Positions 1 to 8,751 of a stretch of DNA of 14,964 bases are shown here, piece by piece. A program made the translations under genes and the position numbers. A model generated the notes under the pieces. The model searched no databases and had not been told where the DNA came from. It saw only the letters and a list, made by a program, of their open reading frames with translations. The number at the start of each line of letters is the position of its first letter. Position 1 is the first letter of the stretch. The DNA is from Ochromonadaceae sp. CCMP2298 (taxonomy: Eukaryota > Sar > Synurophyceae > Ochromonadales > Ochromonadaceae): the NCBI GenBank assembly GCA_026770595.1, contig MU634164.1, positions 1 to 14,964 on the forward strand. Reading direction: 5' to 3'.

Positions 1-98
1 CTCTCACACTCTCAAACTCCCACACTTTCACCGCCCTTCACCCCTCTAACCCTCCTACCCCCCCCACACACACATCTCTGTCACCCCTACCCCCCCAG

Positions 99-2046
<1,948 letters not shown>

Positions 2047-2290
2047 GTGTTGAGCTGTAAAATTATAGTGTGACTCAGCAGTGTGCCGTAGGTTACTTAT
2101 CAGTGAGTATACAGAGGTAGGTAGTGAGTGTACATATGTGTACAGCCGGGGGAGCCGGGGCCATTTGCTCATTAAAAAGAAAACGTCCTGTGTGCGTCCT
2201 GTTGCGTTAGGACTACAAATATCAATAGTCAATATCTAGAACCCTCAGAAACCCACTGTACGACATTCAGTCAATCGTCTCCTGTCTCCT

Positions 2291-3139
2291 TTACTTCTTC
2301 GCCTGCCTGAACTTGCCATCCGCAGACTTCACGTACTTAGGCTTGGTGTTCTTGAACGCGCCGTATTTGGCCGTCTTGTCCCAAGCATTGCCCTGGGGGC
2401 GGAAGCGAATGCCCATGGCGGCGACCATCTCCAGAGCCTTGGTGATGTTGTTCTTGTACAGGTAGTTCAGGTGCTTGCGCCTCGCCACCACCATAGCCTG
2501 CAGCCCGCGCTTGGCCGACATGTCCTTCTTGTTGGCCAGCAGGTGCTTGGTCAGCTGGCCCACACGCTCGTTAGCAATGGCCACCTGCACCTGCGCGGAG
2601 CCCACGTCCCCCTCATGCATGCGCCACCTCGCCACCACCTCCTTGATCGCCACCTCGTTCAGTTCGGCCGATGAGGGCATCTTACCTGCCAGCACGGCAG
2701 CCTCCTTCGCCTCCAACTCGGCGATGAGGTCGTAGGGCGTGTCGAGGTCCGGGGAGTCCTCGTAGATCTCGAATATGTCGAACTCGTCGTCCTCCTCCTC
2801 GCCCTCCACCTCCGCGTCCTGCAGGAAGTCCAGGGCGGAGTCCAGGGCGCGGTCTACGAGCGGGCTGTTATTTATCTTGGAGGGGTCCTTGGTCTCCGTC
2901 ACCAGTTCGGGCAGCGGGCTGTAGGAACGAAAAAGAACAAAAAGAAGTGTCGGAAAGGGACGTGAAAGGGGTTAGTTGGTAAGCGACGACGCGCGCTCGG
3001 AGACAGAAATGCTGAATACCTACCTGCCGGTGGAAGACATGCTGAGGGCGAACGTCCTCGCAGCATGGGGCATGAGCGTGAAGGCCGAGCAGACCTGCAC
3101 AATGGCGGCCAGAATTAGCAGCTGCATCGCGGGCGCCAT
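2291..3139 (-). CDS. Plastid-targeted ribosomal protein uS15 with bipartite leader
   Basis: Small-subunit ribosomal protein, predicted to act in the plastid. Two exons: 3139-3024 (38 codons plus two bases) and 2918-2291; intron 3023-2919 with donor GTAGGT and acceptor CTACAG. Total 247 residues. Residues about 145-195 are the bacterial-type S15 fold (GSAQVQVAIANERVGQLTKH, KRGL, RRKHLNYL). Exon 1 encodes a hydrophobic signal sequence (QLLILAAIVQVCSA) followed by FTLMP and a basic, Ser/Thr-rich stretch, so cleavage is expected between Ala19 and Phe20. Phe at +1 is the hallmark of plastid import in algae with secondary red plastids. Between leader and S15 core lies an acidic stretch of about 95 residues, so the protein is far longer than bacterial S15 (about 90). 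The basic C-terminal tail (PKYVKSADGKFRQAKK) also extends past the bacterial length. Convergent with the histidyl-tRNA synthetase gene. Confidence 0.9.
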
Positions 3140-3961
3140 TCTACAGAAATCAGCCGGGCAAGTCAAGCAAAATACAGCTCCGTTGTTTTGGGCCTTGACA
3201 GTGCACAGCGTTTGGACTTGGAAAGTAGAGCAGGAAGAAACAGAGAGAAAAGAGCAGGGTCAGCAGCAGCAGCCGTCTTGGTGCAAGGGTGCACCACCCT
3301 CCAACCACGCATGTTTTTTTCGCCTGTTTTGGAAAACCCACCTTTTTCGGCACGCATGGAGAATTCCCCAAATGGTGGCGACAGGTGACCAGGGGTATAT
3401 AGATAGACCACTAAAATTGTTATATACATCGATGTGTAATGACAGTAAAAAAGTTTAGTCCGATTGGGTAGATTCTACATATCTAGATCGCTTCGGGGCA
3501 TATGTAATGAGGCGTATGTATAACATCAAAACTATGGCACTCACGCAATCTTCCTGCTGCTGCTGCCTCAGATTTGAAGTACGAACCCTGCATTGCAGTC
3601 CATTTTATTCGCTCTAAAACATTAAGTCGTGAAGGCGTGACAAGCATAATACGAATTATTACAACGTGAAAAGTCTCCGCCCTGTATAGCGCCGCCTGCG
3701 TGGTACGCGGGGGACGTTACGAGTAAACTTTTCTAGTGAGGTATGGCAGTATGGCACGGGGGCACTTCAATGCAGTGAAATAGAATTGAAATTTTTTTGT
3801 ACAAGTCCCGACCAGCGCAAACCCCGCTGTTCGCTGCCCAATGTCCGCGCCTCAGCGCAGGCCGAGTGGGGGGTGTGCGGGGAGAGGGGTGGGGTGCGGG
3901 GAGAGGGGTGGGGGGGGCCGGGGAGGGGTGTGGGGAGTACTATATGCCTAGTATTATACCC
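3140..3961. other. Gene-free spacer: uS15 promoter side and AMPK beta 3' side
   Basis: No reading frame here resembles a known protein. The part next to 3139 should hold the uS15 promoter; CCCCAAATGGTGGCG at 3366-3380 matches a motif seen in other promoters of this window. A CTG run lies near 3555. The middle (about 3400-3800) is featureless to me and shows no tRNA or snRNA signature. The right end is a G-rich tract (separate entry). Confidence 0.6.
3868..3937. repeat. G-rich tract with a 19-bp tandem duplication
   Basis: The + strand is almost entirely G with scattered T/A/C. A 19-bp unit (GTGCGGGGAGAGGGGTGGG) occurs twice in tandem near 3875-3912, followed by degenerate versions. It lies 25-95 bases downstream of the AMPK beta stop codon, so the transcript would be C-rich there. 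The + strand has G-quadruplex potential. Confidence 0.7.
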
Positions 3962-5075
3962 CTAGTACTGTATGCCGGAGGTGGGCATGACTGAGTAGAA
4001 AACTACTGTGAAGAACTTCTCTTTGTAGCGCTGCGTGGCCCCCAGCACCATGAGTCCGTCCTGATAGGGCAGGGGGAGGTAATATTGGTAATGGTACATG
4101 TTAGTAATGATAGTTATGGTAGTAATGTTGGTAGTGTTAGTTATGTGAATTATGTTGGTAATAGGATAGGGGGTTAATAGGGTTTAATAGATAGTTCTAT
4201 ACAGAGAGGGGGGGGTAATAGGTAGGGGTTCGATATGAGAGGGGGATTCAATAGGGTTTAATAGGTTATAATAGGTAGGGGTAGCATAGGGGGGAGTGGG
4301 GTTAGGGGCTACCTTGATGGCCGTGCAGTACAGGTGGTTCAGAGACACGTACTGCGGCACAGGCAACGCTAGCGGGTCGATCGTGGGGGTGGGCTTGTTG
4401 AGGATTATGTGCCGCAGGTGCGGTGGCAGGGCTGGGGGTCTGGGGGTTAGGGGTGGAAGGTGGGGAGTGGGGGGTTAGGACACATAGGACATGGGTCGAG
4501 CGGGCGAGATCGAAGGGTGCACGTGTATCTGTCACCCCTCACTACCCTTCAGCTTACTCTTTCGTGTAATCGTCCAGGTCCGGTACGACTTGCCGGAACT
4601 CCTCATCGGGGATCTTCCGCTCCTTACTCTTCTCGAAGAAGTGGTCGTCTCCCGTGTAGGGCTGGAAGTCCGTGATGTCAATGAAGTTATTTATGCGCCC
4701 CTCGATGTCCGCAATGGTGGGCTGATCCGGCGCGAACCGCCACTCATCGTCCACGATGAACTTGAAGGCGTGCTTGCCTCGGGGCAGGTTGTGCACGTAG
4801 GTGAAGTCGTTTCCAGACCTGTGCATGGGGATCTGCCTCTCCCAGTTGTTAAACGTTCCTGTTATGTACACATGCCGCCCCCCGTGCTCCCACTTAAAAA
4901 CTGTAGGTACGGATGTCTCTGAGGGGATGTGGATGACTGGGTGGTCGATCATGCTCGCGCTGGTGACGGAGATTTCGTCGTGCTGTGCGTACTTGGGGGC
5001 CACGCGCAGCGCCCTGGAGGGGATGACATCATCCTCACGATGCTCCCCACCCTCCTTGCCAGAATAATTCCCCAT
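3962..5075 (-). CDS. AMPK/SNF1 complex beta subunit (CBM48 plus C-terminal ASC domain)
   Basis: Scaffold subunit of the heterotrimeric AMP-activated/SNF1 energy-sensing kinase. Three exons: 5075-4558, 4439-4313, 4060-3962; introns of 118 and 252 bp; 247 residues. The start at 5075 is chosen because it gives MGNYSGKE, an N-myristoylation signal like MGN..S of animal beta subunits; the frame stays open upstream to 5210. Residues about 57-137 are the CBM48 glycogen-binding domain (TVFKWEHGGRHVYITGTFNNW, DDEWRFAPD, GRINNFIDI); the two carbohydrate-contacting tryptophans are kept as W78 and W112. Across the splice sites the C-terminal domain reads EPPALPPHLRHIILNK, then VSLNHLYCTAIK, then DGLMVLGATQRYKEKFF, the conserved alpha/gamma-binding region, which strongly supports the exon model. 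S87 sits where animal beta1 has Ser108 (my alignment from memory). Intron 2 contains AATAGGTTATAATAGG-like repeats. Confidence 0.94.
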
Positions 5076-5219
5076 TGGACTCGGATGTGACGGCTCTTTG
5101 GTGTTCTCTGTCCAGCACGAAAGTGCAGAAGAACTGCGACGCTGTTTAGCGTGCCTGCTGTTCAGCTGTTTGCTTCTACTAACTTTATTGAAGCTAAGCT
5201 TCAGCTTCATTTCATTTGG

Positions 5220-5229
5220 GTTTTTATAG
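5220..5229 (-). promoter_or_regulatory. TATA-like box upstream of the AMPK beta gene
   Basis: On the minus strand the sequence reads GCTATAAAAACCC, about 150 bases before the ATG at 5075. If used, transcription would start near 5190-5200, downstream of the alternative ATG at 5210, which supports the 5075 start. No experimental support. Confidence 0.3.
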
Positions 5230-5239
5230 CTTCAGCGTC

Positions 5240-5258
5240 AGCTTCAGTTGGTTTTTGA
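5240..5258 (+). repeat. Direct repeat AGCTTCA(G/C)TTGGTTTTTGA, left copy
   Basis: A 19-base sequence matching 18 of 19 positions with 5609-5627. A more degenerate relative (AGCTTCATTTCATTTGGGTT) lies just upstream at about 5200-5225. The pair brackets a 350-base segment containing the small ORF at 5482. Confidence 0.7.
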
Positions 5259-5481
5259 GGCTCAAAAAAAGTTACATGTTTTGCCCAGGGACTTTCCCAA
5301 GCAGGACTTTCCCGTGAAGTAACTAGCGCTTACCAATCCTTTAATCTCACCACCGATTCAATGATAAGCGCAATTTGAGGCTGCCGTTCTGTTGGGCGAT
5401 TCAACAGGAGTTAGACTACGTGGCTGCAGTGGAGGAGGAAGAGCAGGCCGAATTGCACAGATCAACGAGCCGGACTTCATA

Positions 5482-5610
5482 ATGTCTGATGAGGAGGGCT
5501 CTCAGGCAGACTCTCAAGCTGCGCTAGATGAGAAGATCCACGACTTTCTTCTTAGTAATAGTGATATTTATGGGGCTTACGTTATGTCTGATAAGGCTGA
5601 CGGGAAGTAG
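5482..5610 (+). CDS. Possible small acidic protein, unknown function
   Basis: ATG at 5482 opens a 42-codon frame ending in TAG at 5608-5610. The product starts MSDEEGSQADSQ and is acidic and hydrophilic, with an amphipathic-looking middle (ALDEKIHDFLLSNSDIYGAY). The frame is open upstream to about 5392 without an obvious better start. A GTAGCT donor-like site overlaps the stop codon, so this could instead be an exon of a longer gene or a remnant, but I found no convincing next exon before the YIP gene at 5779. I recognise no family. The segment lies between two 19-base direct repeats. It may be non-coding. Confidence 0.25.
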   Translation: MSDEEGSQADSQAALDEKIHDFLLSNSDIYGAYVMSDKADGK

Positions 5611-5627
5611 CTTCACTTGGTTTTTGA
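5609..5627 (+). repeat. Direct repeat AGCTTCA(G/C)TTGGTTTTTGA, right copy
   Basis: Partner of 5240-5258, 369 bases away, one mismatch in 19. It begins at the stop codon of the small ORF. Confidence 0.7.
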
Positions 5628-5778
5628 CTGAAGCTTTAGACCCAGGTTTGCTCCAGGATAAAATTCCGGGGTTTTGATTATCACAGAAATTGTCCATTGC
5701 GTTTCATATTTAGGCTAAACATACTGCTCGTACACATACATACACTATTTCCTAGACCGTATCCCTTGAGGGGCAGAC

Positions 5779-7398
5779 CTACTTGCTATAAAAAAAATAC
5801 AGCTTCATCAGGACGACGAGCGATAATTGCAGAATTCTACGTGACGAGCATCCAGAGGTGTCGACGTGGGGTGTGGGGGGAGAGGAGGAGGAGCAAAAGG
5901 TGGGCGTTAGATAAGGGCCTGATCACATGGTAGTGCGCAGTACATTGTACCATTACACCGTGTATGGTGCATAGTGCATAGTGTAAAGAGCATAGTACAG
6001 AGTACACAGTACATAGTGTATACTATATACAGTACACAGTACATGCAGTACGTACCCTACGAGGCTCATCAGCAGCATGGCTTGCTTCTGCGGCTGGCTA
6101 GCCACCATAGGTGCGAGGGAGCGCAGCAGGAAGAGCGTGGAGCAGACAGCGGACAGGAGCAGAGAGGCCCACACGACAAGGGTGGAGGGGATCAGGCACA
6201 GCAGCTATGGGTGGAGGTGTTGGTGTAGGTGTGGAGGTGGTTAGGTGTAGGTGGTTAGATGTGTGGGTGAGTAGGTGTATGGGTGAGTAGTTGTGTAGGT
6301 TTGTAGGTTTGTAGATGTGTAGGTAAGTATGTGATTAAGTGTATAGGTGGTTAGGTGTGGGTGTATAGGTGAATAGATGAATAAGTGGATGCGTGGGGCA
6401 TAGCATGTCACTCTAATATATGCGTGCCTCTATGCTCTGTCAACTCTTATGCTTACCACTGCGGGTAGCACTACAGCCAGAGAGTATCCGTACAAACAGG
6501 CTACGGAGACGAACTTAAGGGGTGCGGAGTATTGCTTGAAGACGAACCACAGCAGCGCAGGGCCGAACAGCGCGTACCCATACACCAGCGAGGAAGCCTG
6601 CAGCACTGACTGCGGGTTTAATAGGTAAGGTTGCCATAGAGAGGGTGGGTTATTAGGTAAGAATAACATAGATAGGGGTGGTTTAATAGGTAAGGGTAAC
6701 ATAGAGAGGGGTGGTTTAATAGGTAAGGGTAACATAGAGAGGGTGGGGTTAATAGGTAAGGTTGCCATAGAGAGGGTGGGGTTGGTAAGTAAGGGTGCCA
6801 TAGAGAGGGTGGTTTTAATAGGTACCTGGAAGTCGTACTCCCACAAACCGCCGCGCATCCACGACGACAGCCATCCGTTGAGGTGCGAGGCCACGGCCAG
6901 CGTGAAGACCAGGGTGGTGGAGATCTGATGGGGGGTAGGGTGGAGGTTGGGTGAGGTGGGGAGGTGTGGGGGCGGGGGGGCGGGGGGGGGGACAGCGGCA
7001 GGGGAGAGTCAAGAGGGAGAGGGAATTGATGTGAGGTGGGGGTTGTGGGTCAGGCGCAATACGATTTTCACAACAGAGGAGGTCGCAGGGCCAGCAGAGA
7101 GCACCAATACCCCCCACTAACCCCATCACCCCCCACTACCCCAAACACCCCCATTACCCCCACTCACCCAGAAGGGTCCATAGGCGTCCGGGCGATTCCC
7201 AATTATCTGCAGGAAGTTCTGCTCGCTGTTGCGGAAGAGCACCGAGTTCGTGATCCGCTGCACCACATCCTTCGTGTCGACGTCGAAATAGGGGCGGTAG
7301 TATTGGACAGAGATGCAGCCGCAAAACGGGACTTCGCCGGTCTGGGGTTTCTCCCTCAGCAGGCTGCTGGATTGGTCGTCGTCTGCGTCGGTCATCAT
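5779..7398 (-). CDS. YIP1-domain family Golgi/endosomal membrane protein (YIPF1/YIPF2 type)
   Basis: Multi-pass protein of the YIP1 family, which works with Rab GTPases in ER-Golgi and Golgi trafficking. Five exons: 7398-7168, 6924-6826, 6609-6457, 6204-6056, 5836-5779; 229 residues. All junctions keep frame and are GT-AG. The cytosolic N-terminus is acidic (MMTDADDDQSSS), followed by the family motifs YYRPYFDVDT (residues 33-42) and DAYGPFW (71-77). About five hydrophobic segments follow: ISTTLVFTLAVA, SLVYGYALFGPALLWFVF, FVSVACLYGYSLAVVLPAV, STLVVWASLLLSAVCSTLF, and the split MLLMSLVG/ILQLSLVVLMKLYFF. The last short exon (18 residues, ending YFFYSK) was found by splice-site and hydrophobicity logic and is the least certain. 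An alternative start two codons' worth away does not matter: a second ATG lies at 7395. Introns 1, 2 and 4 carry unusual repeats (separate entries and findings). Confidence 0.88.
5932..6050. repeat. Degenerate AGTACACAGTACATAGT repeats in YIP intron 4
   Basis: Intron 4 (6055-5837) is largely built of AGTACA/CAGTACATAGTG units, for example AGTACACAGTACATAGTG near 6001 and CAGTACACAGTACATGC near 6030. The same units recur at 8613-8662, outside any gene. The consensus contains GTAC palindromes, so the transcript can fold on itself. Confidence 0.75.
6225..6370. repeat. Degenerate TAGGTGTG/GTAGGT repeats in YIP intron 3
   Basis: Intron 3 (6456-6205) is mostly variants of TAGGTGTGTAGGT and GGTGAGTAGGTGTA on the + strand, that is C/A/T-rich CACCTACAC on the sense strand. 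CTAACC branch-like motifs occur within it close to the acceptor. Confidence 0.7.
6618..6825 (-). repeat. 33-bp minisatellite filling YIP intron 2
   Basis: About 6.3 tandem copies of a 32-33 bp unit; on the + strand each begins TTAATAGGTAAGG and ends ATAGAGAGGGTGG. The last partial unit merges into the splice donor (sense: CAG|GTACCTATTAAAACC) and the first unit adjoins the acceptor (CTTACCTATTAAACCCGCAG), so nearly the whole 216-bp intron is repeat. There are no spacers of unique sequence, so it is not a CRISPR-like array. Confidence 0.93.
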
Positions 7399-7735
7399 GG
7401 CACCGTTTATAGAGGAGCGTCAGAGACTGGGGGTGGCTCCAGAGTGCCTGGAGTGAGTGAACGAGGATTCTAAACGCAGAGTGGATGAGCTCCTCGCTTC
7501 ATCACCCCAAAAAATGGCGGTTGCAAAAAAACTAAAAGTTTTGGGGAATTTGGAGTCGGTCCCGAGAACTCCAATCCAATCATACCCGCCGCGCCCGCTC
7601 ACCCCGAAACTGCAATTTTCAGCCCCTTTGGTGCCCACCTTGTTTCCTTTGTGTCGTCCTCCCTCCTGTCCTTGCGACTCTGCATGAGCCACAATTCTCC
7701 CCTCGTTGTGTTACTTATCCAAGGCCGAGTTGAAA
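7399..7735. promoter_or_regulatory. Divergent promoter region between the YIP and zinc-finger genes
   Basis: These 337 bases separate two divergent start codons (7398 on minus, 7736 on plus), so both promoters must lie here or overlap the first exons. The stretch 7505-7546 holds CCCCAAAAAATGGCGG and, 18 bases on, TTTTGGGG, an inverted pair of CCCCAAAA half-sites around an A/T-rich centre. The same motif occurs near other starts in this window. No TATA box is evident. Confidence 0.5.
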
Positions 7736-8162
7736 ATGCCGGGGTCAGGTAAAGTCATCAAGAACAGAGAGTATGCGGCGAACCGCGCAGCCGGTGTAGG
7801 TACGTTATATACGTCGATGGTAGTATGACCCCTTGAGCGCTGTTTTAACGCTTCTTACCCTAGGTGATAAGGACGGCCGCATGCTTAGTCGCGTGAAGGC
7901 CGCGGAGGTGATGGCCAACTGCACGATGTGCATGATGCCCATCCGCATGACCAAGACCAACACCGAGGCTAGGTCGCACACCGACTCCAAGCACGTGAAC
8001 GTACCCTTCTCCCAGTGCTTCCCCGGCCAGTTTGACCCCACAGCGCCGGTGGCGGCGGTAGCTAAGGTGGCGGCTACGGCAGCAGCGCCAAAGAAGGCTA
8101 AGGTCAGCGGCGACCTCTCATTCCTGGATGCGTCTCTGTCCACCGGCGGCAAGAAGAAGTGA
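7736..8162 (+). CDS. Small C2H2 zinc-binding protein, At2g23090-like
   Basis: Two exons, 7736-7799 and 7864-8162, with a 64-bp intron (donor GTACGT, acceptor CCCTAG); 120 residues. The first donor candidate GTAGGT at 7796 would break the frame, so the second is used. C41, C44, H60 and H65 give C-x2-C-x15-H-x4-H, the spacing of the plant At2g23090 family, and SQCFPG follows the finger as CFP does in that family. The N-terminus is basic (KVIKNREYAANRAAGVGDKDG), as in SERF-like proteins; the C-terminal 45 residues are Ala/Lys-rich and end in GGKKK. The general molecular function of this family is not established. Divergent from the YIP gene and convergent with SF3A3. Confidence 0.85.
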
Positions 8163-8462
8163 TGCTCACTGCTTACTGCACTGCTGGTAGGATTAACTCA
8201 ATGAACTCCATGTGAGGATTGGTAATGTAAAAAAACAGAAAACAGCACTTGTGTGGACTTATTGTCCCTAGTCTTACACAAGACCTATACAGTACCAACA
8301 CTGTTACACCTGCCACACACAATCACGCTTATACGCCAAAATGTGTTCAGCACCAAGTCAGCCAGTTGAGAGCCAAACACGGGCAGAGTGGCGAGCATAG
8401 ACACGTCTCAGAGCGCTAGCGTGTATCTTATGAAGTATGCGAATTTTGCGAAGTGAAATACG

Positions 8463-8525
8463 CAAAGTGAAGTATGTGAAGTGAGGTATGTGGAGTATGT
8501 GGAGTATGTGGAGTAGGGTATATGT
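8463..8525. repeat. Short tandem repeat (GTATGTGGA)n, degenerate
   Basis: Three perfect GTATGTGGA units in a row (about 8487-8513), flanked by GTATGTGAAGTGAG and GTAGGGTAT variants. It lies outside genes. Confidence 0.75.
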
Positions 8526-8612
8526 GCTATCGATATGCAAAAGTGAGAGAGTATACTTTATTTAGAGAAATGGCATCGAGCAATCAGCGGCGAAAGAGAG
8601 GTGCTTGCTGCA

Positions 8613-8662
8613 CAGAGCACAGTACATAGTACACAGTACACAAGTACCCAGTACACAGTGCC
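8613..8662. repeat. AGTACACAGTACA repeats related to YIP intron 4
   Basis: Reads CACAGTACATAGTACACAG and continues with CAGTACACAGTG. The shared core AGTACACAGTACA also builds YIP intron 4 2.6 kb away. Confidence 0.7.
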
Positions 8663-8751
8663 TTTGCTGATGCCCCCCCGCCCAGAGCCCAGCCCCTAGC
8701 CCCTAGCCCTTAGCCCCTCCTCTATAGTACCATATCACCATACCACCCTTC

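Larger units (their letters stand above)
8163..8751. other. Repeat-rich spacer between convergent genes
   Basis: 3' sides of the zinc-finger gene (plus) and SF3A3 (minus). It contains no credible gene. An A-rich stretch (TGTAAAAAAACAG, about 8225) may mark the plus-strand 3' end. GTATGTGGA-type repeats occupy about 8463-8525, AGTACACAGTACA-type repeats 8613-8662, and AGCCCCTAGCCCCTAGCCC about 8690-8717. Confidence 0.65.

Noticed and set aside
3480-3520. U2/U6 snRNA-like start (ATCGCTTCGGGGCATATG)
   Set aside because: Only the short CTTCGG-type stretch matches; the U6 ACAGAGA box and the U2 branch-recognition sequence are absent downstream.
3580-3610. tRNA T-loop-like GGTTCGTAC on the minus strand
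   Set aside because: The flanking bases do not pair as a T-arm, and no acceptor stem or anticodon arm can be drawn.
5076-5210. AMPK beta starting at the upstream ATG 5210 (MKLKLSF...)
   Set aside because: The 45 extra residues are not conserved and partly come from the GCTTCA repeat; the ATG at 5075 gives a myristoylation signal, and a TATA-like box lies too close to 5210.
6618-6825. CRISPR-like or regulatory repeat array
   Set aside because: Units are directly tandem with no unique spacers, sit inside an intron of a clear eukaryotic gene, and vary like a minisatellite.
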